From contig NC_053133.1 of the NCBI RefSeq assembly GCF_010015445.1, positions 26,270,582 through 26,334,581 on the forward strand: 64,000 bases of DNA. The letters run 5' to 3'. The position numbers and the translations under genes are program-made. Shown here one piece after another: positions 11,776-25,100 of this stretch (position 1 is the first letter of the stretch; each line of letters begins with the position of its first letter). The DNA is from Perca fluviatilis (lineage: Eukaryota > Chordata > Actinopteri > Perciformes > Percidae). The notes under the pieces were generated by a model. That model did not search any database. It worked only from the letters and a program-made list of their open reading frames with translations, and was not told the DNA's origin.

Positions 11776-13365
11776 TAGGGATGTTAATGATTAACCGTTT
11801 AACCGACAATGGGATTTTTGACCGATTATCCTAATATTATCAGTTAAACTAATATTAATTAAAAAAAATATATAAAGTTTTAAAGACGTCTTTTGCATGA
11901 TAGAAATGTAACTAGGCTATACAATATATTTCTAACTGCTAATTAACTTGTTAGTCCTAACTTTGAACCAGCAAGTTGGGGACATTCTAAAAAACTTAAC
12001 AAGGTTTAATGTACCTAAACAACGATTAATCATCACCAAATTTCTGTCTCATATTGCTTTGATATCAAGTAATATGAGAGAGAAATTTTCACCGGTGATG
12101 ATTGATCGTTGTTTAGGTACATTAAACCACGTTCAGGTTTTTCACATTAAGCTTTTTCCTTACAATATCCCTTAATGAAGCAGAAATGCTAAATGTCAGA
12201 TAACGTTCATAATAATTGGACTTTGGGTTAGATTTTTTGACAGTTTTTAGTGGTTATGACGAGCAATATGAGAGAGAAATTTGGTAATCATTGATCATTG
12301 TTTAGGTCAATTAAACCACGTTAACCCTCATGCCCTCTTCGGGCATTTTTGTAAATTTTTCTAATTTTTTCTTTTCTTCATTTTGTGATACATTTTGCTG
12401 TGTTACTGCTTATGGCATGCAATTTTTTCTCCAAATCCAGTGTTTTTTACTCTTACATGTTTTTTTTTTAATACTAGATTGATTCATTTTGTACCCTCTG
12501 GACACCTTCGTGGCAAAAATGTACATGTCCAAAAAACTGATGTCAAATCTATGATGTTTTGGTAGTTTTAAGCAAGTTAGAGAGTAAGAGATTTATAAAA
12601 AAAGCAGAAAAGAATATTGATATATGATGATTTAATATGTGGACATTTTTGCCACGAAAGTGTCCAGACGGAGTATCTTGACACTACGTAAAAAATACTA
12701 ATGCAATCAAATTAATTTTGTTGCTTATCTTTAACATATCCAAGACTCTAATCCCCACCAAAGCCCCATCTCCATATTATTCATTATATGGAAAAAATGT
12801 TTTTTTTTGTAATAAATAATGAAATACTTCAAATAAATAAACTGGTATTTAAATGGTTAAAATCCTGAAAATGATTGAATGTTTGGTAGTTTTGAGGAAG
12901 TTAGAAGTTGGTTAAGAGATTTATGAAAAAAAGCAGAAACAAATCTTGATATATGATGATTTAATATCAGTTTTTGTGTGCGTATACATTTTTGCCACGA
13001 AGGTGTCCAATGTTTGTAAATTTGAGGAGGGCACAAGGGTTAAGCCTTTTCCTCGCCATAGGCTCCAATGAAGAAGAAAACGTTAACGTGAGATAACTTC
13101 TAGAATCGTTGGATTTCGGTTTAGTTTTTTTGACAGGCTTAAGTGTTCATGACGAGATATAGCCATGAGCAATTTGGTGATCATTGTTTTCCGACCTTAA
13201 GCCACGTTAAGCTTTTTTACATTAAGCGTTTTAGAATGTCCCGTGGCTGCATGAATGCACCAAACATCAACACCGGAGGGCGGAAAGTGTGTCAGAGGCT
13301 CCCGGACGGTGAACTGAGACTCTGTTTCCTGCTTGCCGTTCAACGGTTAATTATCGGTTAACATT
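11776..13365. mobile_element. Inverted-repeat element with internal duplications
   Basis: Starts TAGGGATGTTAATGATTAAC; the inverted end near 13339-13365 reads GGTTAATTATCGGTTAACAT. Inside are repeated blocks around CATTAAACCACGTT, and 12003-12128 forms a hairpin (arms containing GTACCTAAACAACGATTAAT). It hosts the TTAA element 12325-13039. Probably hAT-like from its end sequence; the right end is degraded. Confidence 0.5.
12325..13039. mobile_element. TTAA-flanked repeat with ACACCTTCGTGGC motifs
   Basis: TTAA at 12321-12324 and 13040-13043; ends CCCTCATGCCCTC and GAGGGCACAAGGG. Three internal copies of a TTTTTGCCACGAAGGTGTCC-like motif occur (about 12499 inverted, 12645 and 12988). Non-coding. 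Confidence 0.65.
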
Positions 13366-13389
13366 TAATTTCATAGTGTTTTCTTTTGG

Positions 13390-13990
13390 AAGGCTGGCTG
13401 CCAAAAATTAACCTGACTCCGCCAGATGGATTGCTTCGCATTTGCTCGGCATATCCATCTGGGAACTCAGCGTTTTATTCGCTTTTGGGAAGGGGCGAAA
13501 ATACTGGTTAGCTGATTGGATGAACCATCTGTCTATCACCACCCATGTTGGTGATAGACAGGCTAAATCAACCAATCATCAACGAAGCGTATGAAAATAC
13601 AACCATAAGCCCCAAAGCATAGCTCGTTAGCTCAGCAAGCAAGCAACATGTCGGTAAAGGATATTTGCCGTTTATGTAACAAGAATTTAGGAATAAAAGG
13701 CACCCTTTCAGGTTTCTGGTCCATATTCCAAAAGAAGGATCCGAGAGAAAAAAGCATTAGCGAGCGGCTAACAGAATTAGGGCTACCGCTGTCTGAAAAT
13801 ACTGGTTAGCTGATTGGATAAACCATCTGTCTATAACCACCGAAACCCGCCTCAAAACCAACGCTGATTGGTCGGTCGTTTGGCGAACGGCTCCAAATTT
13901 TCTCTATCTCAAGATGCCAGACTGATCTGCGAGTGGAAAACTGGAGCTCGCGAGATCAGGACGGTCTCACGAGGCTAGCCAAAAATCGCC
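13390..13990. repeat. Teleost interspersed repeat with internal direct duplication
   Basis: Contains CGCCAGATGGATTGCTTCGC near the left. The segment GAAAATACTGGTTAGCTGAT recurs at about 13496 and 13795, bracketing a short coding-like insert. The CACCACCCATGTTGGTGATAG region forms a hairpin. Probably a MITE of unknown class. Confidence 0.45.
13648..13809 (+). pseudogene. Captured exon-like ORF with CxxC (53 codons)
   Basis: An ATG at 13648 opens a 53-codon frame with an N-terminal Cys-x2-Cys, followed by aromatic and charged residues (GFWSIFQKKDPREKS). It resembles the first exon of a zinc-finger (ZAD/BED-like) transposase or DNA-binding protein, but I cannot name the family. It sits inside a repeat and stops in repeat sequence, so it is probably a carried fragment. 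Confidence 0.3.
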
Positions 13991-14294
13991 ACTAACTAGC
14001 TAATTATTTGGCCTGAGGTAAACTTTTTTTTCTCTTCACCCCCCCCCCCCTTCAATTAATTTATTGAAAGCATTTGCAGTTACAAACAACACATACAACT
14101 ACACATACACATACACACAACTACAAAATAAATACATAAAGAAATCATATCCCAGGGAATCTGCAAAGTCCAGCAAGGCTAATCAACAAAGCAGTCCAAT
14201 TCATAGCATCACTTACAGTTAGAAGGGTTCCAATATCATTCAGTCACGTGAACGCTAGCTATCAGTAAACAGAAGTGACGTGTGGCTGGCGTAT

Positions 14295-14362
<68 letters not shown>

Positions 14363-14977
14363 GGCCTGCCCCCGCAAAGCTCCGACATCCAGACAGTATA
14401 GCTGCAGAAAAAACTAGCTGCAGCTTCACCAAAACGAAGACTGAAAAACAGAACTATTTGTGGCGGATAGCCCTCTGAGATTCACTCGCCAAACGGAAAA
14501 TGTAACCACATTTGGCGAGTGTTAATTTCGGACCCTGCTTACAGCTGTTCTGAAGGTATTTTAAAGACTCTTCTGAACATCTGGATGAAAGTTTCCAGTT
14601 TCTTAACATGTAACTCTATTTCAAAATCAAGTTTCCTGGAAATGTCGTCGCTCTTTTTGTAAAACACAGGCAAAATATTAAGATCTTTTGTATGATATTA
14701 GAATTTAATGTTGGAAGAAACATCAATTTATAAAAATATTTAAGACAAATATAACTAATATAACAGTATGTTTTTGTTATATTTATTTTACAAATTTAGC
14801 AAGAGGCAGCGACATTTAATGGCTACAATTTATGTTTGGATTATGAAAAAGTTGCAACTCAGGAAACAGGCTTACAATCTTTTTATCGTGCAGCAGACAG
14901 AATAAGTTGTTGTCCTATAACTCAGTAAGAGAAAACATTACAGACACACACAAACACAGATCCCTACGCCTGATATC
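13991..14977. other. Non-coding upstream of gene B, with (TG)n at 14296-14361
   Basis: Contains a C homopolymer near 14040 and a 66-bp (TG)n run at 14296-14361. No exon seen. The frame through the TG run is a repeat artefact. Confidence 0.6.
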
Positions 14978-15009
14978 CTATATATGGAGAGGGAAGGGAG
15001 GAGCAGATT
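14978..15009 (+). promoter_or_regulatory. Putative TATA promoter of gene B
   Basis: CTATATATGG at 14978-14987 sits about 30 bp before a GC-richer segment that ends in a good donor (15119), as expected for a TATA box before a 5' UTR exon. Inferred; no transcript evidence. Confidence 0.45.
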
Positions 15010-15118
15010 TTGGTTGGTGGGAACAGGGAGCCTGACCCTGAAAGAGTTCAGTCAGTTCAGACTCCATTTTGAGTTGACAGAACGGAGCAGGAGGAGAAAA
15101 ACTGAAGGCTGAGGCAGG
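15010..15118 (+). other. Putative 5' UTR exon of gene B
   Basis: Segment of GGAG/AGTTCAG-rich sequence ending GAGGCAGG followed by GTGAGT. Contains no ATG-led frame continuing to the next exon. It would splice to the first start exon at 16026 or to the other two. Confidence 0.45.
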
Positions 15119-15197
15119 GTGAGTGTTATTTTACTTTTAAGTCTGAGTCAGTTTTCTCCCTGTGGACTGTAAAGGAAAGACATATTAGAATGAACTA

Positions 15198-15199
<2 letters not shown>

Positions 15200-15246
<47 letters not shown>

Positions 15247-15920
15247 CTTGTTTAACTATATTCGTGGGGTCCAAAAACCGGGAGTCCACTATACTTGTGG
15301 GGTCCCAAATGCTGGACCCCCCAAGTATAAAGGGCTGTTTGAGGGTTAAGACTTGGTTTTAGGATTAGGGTTAGAATTAGGTTATGGTTAGGGTGAGGGT
15401 AAGGGTTAAGGTTAGGAATTTAGTTGTGATGGTTAAGGTTAAGGTAAGGGTTAAGGTTAGGCATTTAGTTGTGGTGGTTAAGGTTAGGGTAAGGGTTAAG
15501 GTTAGGCATTTAGTTGTGATGGTTAAGGTTAGGGTAAGGGTTAAGGTTAGGCATTTAGTTGTGGTGGTTAAGGTGAGGGTAAGGGTTAAGCAGGATTTAG
15601 TTGTGATTTTGTTGTGCTTTTAGGGTTAGGCAAGGGTTAAGGTTAGCAAAGCTATTTAGGTTGTAATGTAGGTTAAGCATAATGAATAGGTTAGAAAGTG
15701 TAAGGGTTAAGGTTAGGCATTTAGTTGTGATGGTTAAGGTTAGGGTAAGGGTTAAGGTTAGGCATTTAGTTGTGATGGTTAAGGTTAGGGTAAGGGTTAA
15801 GGTTAGGCATTTAGTTGTGATGGTTAAGGTTAGGGTAAGGGGTTAGGGAATGCATTATGTCAACGACGGATCCCCACAAAGATAGTGCCACAAGCCTGTG
15901 TGTGTGTGTGTGTGTGTGTG
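15200..15920 (+). repeat. Minisatellite-bearing repeat with TTAGGG-like units, flanked by (TG)n
   Basis: (TG)n at about 15200-15244 and 15894-15920 bracket an element whose left part reads TGGGGTCCAAAAACC and right part GGATCCCCACAAAGATAG. Between 15360 and 15840 lies a minisatellite of roughly 47-bp units built from TTAGGGTAAGGGTTAAGG and GCATTTAGTTGTGATGG. This is a known type of fish interspersed repeat, not a telomere. The valine/arginine-rich frame it encodes is an artefact. Confidence 0.75.
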
Positions 15921-16025
15921 TTGCACATTACTTCCTTTTTTCTCAGTGTTGGGTGTAACTCTAAACAAACCTTTTCCTTTTAAATGTTGTGAGCTCACAG
16001 TCAGTGTTCCTGTTTTTTCTCTCAG

Positions 16026-16172
16026 ACTGACTTCAGATCAGAAGATGAGTGATGTGGAGGAAGAGGAGGACGGAGCAGTGTCTCTAGTATCCGGCTGTCT
16101 GTCTATGAAGAGTGACTTTTCCAAAGATGAACCTCCATTCTTCAGTAATGAACCTGGACCCTCAGACACAAA
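16026..16172 (+). CDS. Start exon copy 1 of gene B (147 nt)
   Basis: Acceptor TTTTTTCTCTCAG ends at 16025, ATG at 16045, donor GTAAGA at 16173. The translated part begins [13 protein letters not shown] and ends PGPSDTK, an acidic N-terminal peptide found at the start of many fish NLR-C proteins. The exon length is a multiple of three, so it can be included or skipped without frame change. Confidence 0.8.
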
Positions 16173-19100
16173 GTAAGAGAACTGCTACTAACTCATTTAT
16201 ATGACTCATTTTCAGCTTCCTTTGACAAATCCATTTGAGTTTTTTTGTTGATTTTGTTTTGATTTTATATAAAATTTCTACTAAAATTGTATTATTAATA
16301 GCTTCAATTTAACAAACTTCTTGTGACAAAGAAAATAAATTCGTGCCATTTTCCTCTTTGTATCTGTGACAGCTGCCAGTCACCTACAAAAGCTGTAACC
16401 TAATCTAAGAGGACAAATACAAACTTTTAAACCTAATTATTGTCAGTAGCTAGTTGTTAGTCTGGGGAATCTGCTCTGTATTTACTACTGCACAAGAGGC
16501 GTGATCAACGGGCATAGTTCAAATGACTCTGTACGCAATTGGATAGTCCTTCGTCCAATCAGACCAACGATCAGGGTGACTTAGCAGCGACAGCGGCATC
16601 AACGGGTCGCTGCACTTCGGTGGCTGCCATGTTGAATGTAAACAAGAAGCTGCTTGGTCGCTTCTCTATCGTGAAAGTATATTAACATCCTATAACTTGT
16701 ACTTAAGCTTTATCTGAACTATCTATATAACTTTTTACTTATGATTTGGCATAAAAGATCCAAATGAACTTTACCCTACTTCCATAGGAAGCTTCCACAG
16801 GAAACCCCCTTCCCAAAACAGAGATGTCTTTGTTGGCTTGACTCCAAAAGGATGATAGTCATTGGTCAATTATTGCTGCTAACCCCCACCTTATGTCACA
16901 CAAAGTTTAGGACATACAGTATATAGCATGTTTTAACAGCAGAACCACAGAGTGACCATTGGAGAATTGGGAAACTGTCGCTCTCCGGGCTCTGCAGGGC
17001 TTGTAAATTGATGCTGAATTCTTTGATGAAATAAAACCTTTATAATCAAGAACAGTGTCAGCGGATTCCTCTTCATACAACTTCACAGCATCGCTACCAA
17101 AAACACCACAATCGTCATCGAGTTAAACCCGCCAATAGCGCGCCAGGTGGATAAGGACTTAAGCAATATGAATAAAAGACTGTCTGTCTATGAAGAGTCA
17201 CTGGTCCAAAGATTTCCCTCTATTCTTCAGAAATTTTTGTTTTAGTTTTGGGCAGTACTGATGTTTCAGTTTCTTTTAGTATATTTAAAGTATATGTATG
17301 CCTTTATTTGATAGTTGAGCGAGCTCACAGTCAGTGTTCCTGTTTTTTCTCTCAGACTGACTTCAGATCAGAAGATGAGTGATGTGGAGGAAGAGGAGGA
17401 CGGAGCAGAGTCTCTAGTATCAGGCTGTCTGTCTATGAAGAGTGACTTTTCCAAAGACGAACCTCCATTCTTCAGTAATGAACCTGGACCCTCAGACACA
17501 AAGTAAGAGAACTGCTACTAACACATTTATATGACTCATTTTCAGCTTCCTTTGCCAAATCCATTTTAGTTCTTTGTTGATTTTGTTTTGATTGCTAAAA
17601 TTGTATTATTAATAGCTTCAATTTAACAAACTTCTTGTGACAAAGAAAATAAATTCGTGCCATTTTCCTCTTTGTATCTGTGACAGCTGTCAGTCACCTA
17701 CAAAAGCTGTAATCTAATCTAAGAGGACAAATACAAACTTTTAAACCTAATTATTGTCAGTAGCTAGTCTGGCTATTACCAGCCCAAGCTCAATCTTAGA
17801 AGATTGAACATTAGTCTGGGGAATCTGCTCTGTATTTTCTACTGCACAAGAGGCGTGATCAACGGGCATAGTTCAAATGACTCTGTACGCAATTGGATAG
17901 TCCTTCAACCAATCAGACAGCTGTCAGTCACCTAGGAAAGCTGTAATCTAATCTAAGAGGACGGATACAAACTTTTAAACCTAATTATTGTCAGTAGCAG
18001 TTGTTTTTGTATTTAGAGCTTCCTGGTTAAATGGTTTTAAAAGAAAATATATCATAGATTCAAGCAATATGAATAAAAGAAGAGTCACTGGTCCAAAGAT
18101 TTTCCTCTATTCTTCAGAAATGTTTGTTTTGGTTTTGGGCAGTACTGATGTTTCAGTTTCTTTTAGTATATTTAAAGTATATGTATGCCTTTTATATTTA
18201 TATGATAGTTGAGGGAGCTCACAGTCAGTGTTCCTGTTTTTTCTCTCAGACTGACTTCAGATCAGAAGATGAGTGATGTGGAGGAAGAGGAGGATGGAGC
18301 ACAGTCTCTAGTATCAGGCTGTCTGTCTATGAAGAGTGACTTTTCCAAAGACGAACCTCCATTCTTCAGTAAAGAACCTGGACCCTCAGACACAAAGTAA
18401 GAGAACTGCTACTAACTCATTTATCATATGACTCATTTTCACTTTCCTCTGATAATGTCATGTTTTTTTTTGTTTTTCTTTAGCTTTTTCTGTTGGTTTT
18501 GTGGTTGTGTAGTTAAGTTTTAGAAATTCTCTCCACCATTTATTGTTCCTGGACGTCAAGAACGAACATCCATGGGCAGTACTGATGTAAAAGTTATCTG
18601 CAGATAATAAAAAGGGAAGAAAATAGTGGCCGGGTTGTTTCAGTGGGTAGAGCAGGCGCACATATACATGGATGGATATACAATCTTTAAAAAAAAGGGC
18701 AGAAAATAGTCAAATGTAGATTTTGGCCACTTCAGTTTTTTAGAATATTTAAAATACCAACCAAGATAAATTAATAAGTGCTACTTACTTGGCAATAAAT
18801 CCTTTTCTGATTCTGATTATATTCATGCCTTCATTTGATAGTTGATTGTACAAAGTGACATATGACAGAAAGACTTATAGAAAAGGAAACAGTCTGGACT
18901 TAAACTTGAGACATCCCTGTTACATGCTGATGTACCACAATATTCAGACCACTTCTAGCGTTTATCTGTGTTTTAAGCCCCAAACGTCGCCTTCCAGGCA
19001 GCGCTGCCTAGGATTAGGAAATGGTTATGGTTAGGGTTAAGGTTAGGGTTAGTTGTGTCACTGCCCGATGTGAGTCGAGTGCAGATGTGAGTTGCGGATG

Positions 19101-22100
19101 CGTCACTTTGCAACAAGTAGCCTACAAGATGCTAATGTCAATACAGTAAAAATGGACCTACAACGAAGTTGGTTCACTGCTGGCTACAGGTTAGCAATCA
19201 AACACAGCAAAGGCTGTCACTTGAATGGCGTTTTGAGCTAACGTTAGCAATCAAGCAATCATAGATAGCTAAAACGGTTTTGAAATGATTTCCATCTTCT
19301 GTTATTGTATGTAAAGAGAAACGTTTATTATTTTATGGATTTCACAAATTTCAGTAAGACACGTTATGCCGTAAACTGTTTAAATCTGAGCATGCGCGAC
19401 TCACATCTGTACTCGACTCACATCGGGCAGTGACAAGGTACCTTGAATTCAACGGTCGCAGTGCTGCCTGGAAGGAGACGTTGGGGGCTTAAAACACCAT
19501 TGAGCACTTCTAACCTCAGTTCAAACCTAACTCACTCAAATTATGCTGCTCAAAGTGACTGTGAAACAGTAAAGAACATAATCAGCTCTCTTTAATGGAG
19601 GACTTTTATTGTGAAGGAGATGCAGAAAGCATTGAGTTTGTATTAATAAACAAACGACAGGCCGATCACTAAATGTTTAACTAGACAGTCTGACAGAAAA
19701 GCAGTTATTAGTGTTCATGAAAGCAGGAGAGTTGAAATAAAATGGAACATTTTCATTACAGGCTGAATTCAAACGGAGCAGTAACAACACATTTACTGTT
19801 CTCTTGGAACATCTGAGCTATGAGACAGTTTTGGTCAACTTTTGATATTTTTCAACAACAGTCTACAATCATTTTAGTGATAAAGACATGTCTTCACAGA
19901 GAGAGGAAGATGAGTGATGTCTCTGAGGAGGAGCAGCCGTCCAGATCCAGAACCAGAGCTGGACTGCAGTCAGCCGGTCAGACCTGCACTGTACAAAGTA
20001 AGTCTTTACATCTGTCTGCTGATGTCTTCATATCTAAAACCACGACTTATTCATCACAAATAGCATTACATTTTAAGTCCATCAGAAATTTAGCTGCATG
20101 TTTTTTTTTTGCTCAAGTGAACATATTTGCTCTGTATCCCTTTTCCTGTGAAGACATTTTTGAAGTAATTCATCCCTGCAATACACTATCTTTGAATGAG
20201 CACAAACAGTGTTTTCAAATGTCTCCAAATTTAGGGGCTCAGAAATGCCAGAGTAGTGTGAACGTGAACGTTTCTGACTTTTCTCTTTTGCTAGTGAATG
20301 GTGGTCAGTGTGAATATAAGAACCGTCTGAAGACGACATGTGAATGTGTGACTGAAGGAACTGATACAAGAAGTGAAACTCCATTCAACAGGATCTACAC
20401 TGGTGTCTACATCACAGAGGGATGGAGTGAAGAAGTTAACACCCAACATGAGGTTTGGCAGCTTGAGTCAGCTTCCAAGATGGAGACCTTCCATAAAACT
20501 CCAATCAAGTGCAGTGACATCTTTAGAGTCTTACCTGATCAACAAAAACACATCAGAATCGTTCTGACTATCGGTGTCGCTGGCGTTGGAAAAACCTTCC
20601 TAGTGCAGAAGTTCTCTCTGGACTGGGCCGAGGGTTTGGAAAACCAAGATATCAGTCTGGTGATCCCTCTTTCGTTCAGGGAGCTGCACTTGATCAAAGA
20701 TGAGCAGTACAGTCTTCTGGAGCTGCTCAGAGTTTTCCATCCAACGTTGCAGAAGGTCACAGCAGAGCAGCTCGCTGGCTCTAAAGTTCTCTTCATCTTC
20801 GACGGCCTGGATGAAAGCAGACTTTCACTGGATTTCATCAACAATGAGGTTGTGTCTGATGTCACACAGAAGTCATCGGTCAACGCGCTGTTGACAAACC
20901 TCATCGAGGGGAAGCTGCTTCCCTCGGCCCTCGTCTGGATAACTTCTCGACCTGCGGCAGCCAATCAGATCCCTCCTGCGTGTGTTGACAGGGTAACAGA
21001 AGTACGAGGCTTCACTGACGACCAGAAGGAGGAGTACTTCAGGAAGAGAGTCAGTGATGAAGAGCTGTCCAGCAGAATCATCTCCCACATCAAGACATCC
21101 AGGAGCCTCCACATCATGTGTCTGATCCCAGTCTTCTGTTGGATCACTGCTACAGTTCTGGACCACATGTTGGCTACAGACCAGAGAGGAGAGCTGCCCA
21201 AGACCCTGACTGACATGTACTCACACTTCCTGCTGGTTCAGACAAAGAGGAAGAAGCAGAAGTATGCAGAGGGACATGAGACGAGTCCACAGGAGCTGAT
21301 GGAGGCTGACAGGGAAGTTCTTCTGAAGCTGGGGAGGCTGGCGTTTGAACAGCTGGAGAAAGGAAACATCATGTTCTACCAAGAAGACCTGGAGCGCTGT
21401 GGTCTGGATGTCACAGAGGCCTCGCTGTACTCAGGAGTTTGTACAGAGATCTTAAAAAGGGAGAGTGTGATCTTCCAGAAAACAGTCTACTGCTTTGTTC
21501 ATCTGAGCGTTCAGGAGTTTCTGGCTGCAGTCTATTTCTACCACTGTTACACCAACAGCAACTCGGAGGTACTGAAGGACTTCCTGGAGAAAGACCAGAA
21601 CAGTGACTCATTTCAGTATCTATCCCTGACTGAGGATGATGATGATGACATTGACTCATCTCTGGATGTCTTCCTGAAGAGAGCCATGGAGAAATCCCTT
21701 GAAAGTAAGAATGGCCACCTGGACCTGTTTGTCCGCTTCCTTCATGGCCTCTCTCTGGAGTCCAACCAGGGACTCTTAGGAGGCCTGCTGGGTCAGACAG
21801 ACAACAGTCCAGAAATCATCCAGAGAGCCATCAACAACCTGAAGGAAATGAGCAGTTATTATAGTTCTCCTGACAGAAGCATCAACATCTTCCACTGTCT
21901 GACGGAGATGAACGACCACTCAGTCCATCAGGAGATCCAAGAGTTCCTGAAGTCCGAGAACAGATCAGAGAAGAAACTCTCTGATATCCACTGCTCAGCT
22001 CTGGCCTACATGCTGCAGATGTCAGAGGAGGTTCTGGATGAGTTGGACCTGAGGAAGTACAGCACATCAGCGGAGGGACGACTGAGACTGATTCCAGCTG

Positions 22101-25100
22101 TGAGGAACTGCAGAAAGGCTCTGTAAGTCCAGATATGATTCATATTAAATTTAGGTACTGTAAATCTGAAGCCATCAGTATAAAGATAGTAAAGATCAAG
22201 AGTAAAGATACACTCTCTACACACATGCACACTATTAAACTGACTTTGACTGACTTTTCTTAAATTAATATTTAAACCTGTCCATCACAACAGTATTTTT
22301 TACAGTGTAAACAGTGTCTGCATTATGTTTCTATATTGTGTCTTATGTATATACTGACAAAGACATATTTCTTATCTGCTGCAACTAACGTGAAGTTTAA
22401 GCTTTTTTAGAATAGCGTTTATTCAGTTATTTCTATCATAGTTTCGTCATCAGTTTCTAAACATGGACATAACAACAACTTGATGAGGGGAAACGTCAAC
22501 TAGCTCAGGAAACGCTGATTCTCTCATGCAGCCTGTGTCCACCGTCACATGTCATCAGACTGACACTCGCACTCTGTTTCACTTCTGCTTTGTGAGCTCT
22601 GTGATGCACATAAGCCACCACCCACCCCAGCCAGGCAGCCAATGAAAACTTAGCTGAATTATGACGTGACAATAACACCTGACCAGATATTAAATGTTAT
22701 ATTAACATAATATTATCTATTTTATCACAGACTTTCTGACTGTGTACTCTCTGAGAATCACTGTGAAGTTGTGGCCTCAGCTCTGAAGTCCAACCCCTCC
22801 CATCTGAGAGAGCTAGACCTGAGTTTTAACAGGTACATGAAAGAGTCAGGAGTGGAGCGGCTGCAGGCTGGATTGAAGAGTCCACACTGTATACTGGAGA
22901 TTCTGAGGTCAGTTCATGTACTTTGCTCTTGTAAAGTGTATATCTAGCAAATTTAAATCCATAACAGAATTTTTTAATTCCCTTCAATTAATTTGTTTTC
23001 TGGGTTTGTCTGACCACATATCACAACAAATCTTCACAATTGATACACATGAGAGAGACACATATTTATTAAATAAGTAATGTTAAAAAACTTCAAAAAG
23101 TCCAATGCCTTTTTAGGAATAATGCATTTTATGTATAACCTTTAAATCACCATATTTTACAGGAACTTCGGACTTTCCCCCACTGCTAAAAAAAAATACT
23201 AAATGAAACACTGCAACAGCCGCTTAAAAAGGGGTGACCTTGCGGTCGTGTGTACCCGGGTCACAACCACCGTCTGTCAGCTAAGGCCGCTGAACACAAG
23301 TGGGGGAAGAATTTCGGCAGGGGGGAGATTTTCGGTATTAGTTCTTTCCAGACCCTGTTATACAGCTCGTCATACACTGTATGTAGGCCTGAAGCCTGCC
23401 CCTCAAATTGGAACATACCAACACAATACAATGCAGGGGTGGCTCAGGAGAATAGACAGTCATGGCTCCATACAGCCAACATTAATATATCTAAGAAACT
23501 AGACATTTACAGCATATCATTTATATGATTCACATTAAAATTAGACAAAGCCACAAGACATCTTGATGGTTGAAAAATGTAATACTTAAAATGCCGGTTA
23601 ACTTCCTGTTAACCCGGAAGTCATAGACCCATTTAAACCCGAGGATCGCGGCAAACTTTCCTTTAGAACAAAGAGAGCACATGCTGGTAAGACAAATCAT
23701 TTTACCCTCTGTTAACTTTTAAACTCAATAAACGACACTAGTTAACCAAGACATAAGTGTTTGTGATTATTTTAACCTGTCAAGTTTGTAAAGTAACTGT
23801 TATGGTTTCAACAAGAGAATGATGTATTGACGGTTGTAGCAATTGCATATAAATCAACGCAGAATTAGAGGTTAAATGAGTAGGCCTATATACCAGAAAA
23901 CTGCGGGATTACTGTAGGGATATGATGAATGGGTAGGCTAACTTGACAACCGTGTGTGGTAATTAACAGAACATATTAACACGCTAAAGAAACATACAGG
24001 CAACCTCTTCACTCAGTCTTTGAGATATAAAATAGGTAGCGCATTGCTACCATGACAGCAGCCATGCGCCCCGTCACAACAATCAAAGAAAAAAAACCAA
24101 AGGCGTTAGCACCAGTCGGGATCACTTTACCGGTACTTGGTCTCAATTTTTTGTGAGTAACTAACTTGAGTACTCCATATAATTTAATGCAAGCACATGA
24201 ATGTTGAAATGACTGAAAATGCCCCTCCCTACTATGTTAGCTGTGATAGAAATTGATGAAGCTCAATGCTTACATGTTAGGAGAAAATTTGGAAATTATT
24301 ATTAATTTCTCTGCGTCCTTTTGGGCTCTAAGCGGTCTACGACTTTTAAATGCATCTTCAGTATTGACCCGTGTTTAACCACGACTCTGGTTCTGCAACT
24401 TTTTCGAAAGATACCAAGTTTTTTGTAGGTCAGGTAGAATCTCTTTGTTATTCCGGTTTGTTTAGTTTCTGCTACCATTGCTGCAGCCCATTGTTTCATG
24501 TCTGGCAACCAGGGTGTCAAAATAGGTAGTTGACAACAACACTCAGGCCAACAACAAAAAACATGAATGGAAATTTCAAAGGAGAAAATACCGGCTTTAG
24601 TATTGTTGTCACAGAAGATAGTATTTCATCTTAGCATGTTTCCTTAATATCTGATGACATATTGTGGTCATTTTTTTTATTAAATACAGTAAATAGATTA
24701 CATATTGGATCTTCAAACACATACAGAACCATAGAGAGAAAGAAAGCATATTTACAAATGCAGGTGTTTGAAGTGTCTTTAATCGTGTCTGATCTGTCAT
24801 CACCAACAGGTGACACTTCTGCTACGTTTACACGTGGGCGGCTATTTTCATACACGTACATTTCAACCTCTCCTTTTTAAAAAATAACATCGTGCACAGC
24901 TGTCAGTTTTCAGAAAAGTGTTTGTTTACATGTACCCGTGTATATATGCCGTTAATGCCGTCAAGAGCGCGCCAGACCTGTAGGTGGTGGTGTAACAAGA
25001 TGCTCAAGACCACGTTAGCCAATCAGAATCCAGAAAATAGCAACAACAGCAATGAATCACTTCCTCTCTCTCTCTCTCTCTCTCTCTCGGCTGCCTAAAC

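Larger units (their letters stand above)
15930..18440 (+). repeat. Tandem segmental duplication carrying the start exons
   Basis: The three start exons sit in units of about 1,330 and 894 bp whose introns are also similar: GAGAACTGCTACTAAC follows each donor, and units 1 and 2 share the CTTCAATTTAACAAACTTC block. Units 1 and 2 also share a repeat around 16490-16560 and 17830-17900 (AACGGGCATAGTTCAAATGA). Spacing and identity indicate recent tandem duplication rather than retention of ancient exons. Confidence 0.75.

Noticed and set aside
15360..15840. Interstitial telomere
   Set aside because: TTAGGG-like words are embedded in a 47-bp unit of an interspersed element; there is no pure TTAGGG run.
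16780..17060. Possible solo LTR with TATA and AATAAA
   Set aside because: A TATA-like word and AATAAA are present, but no TG...CA ends or target duplication could be established.
18628..18665. tRNA gene
   Set aside because: Only an A-box-like head of a SINE; no cloverleaf.
20082..22230. Several minus-strand frames of 60-141 codons
   Set aside because: Shadow frames of the NACHT exon.
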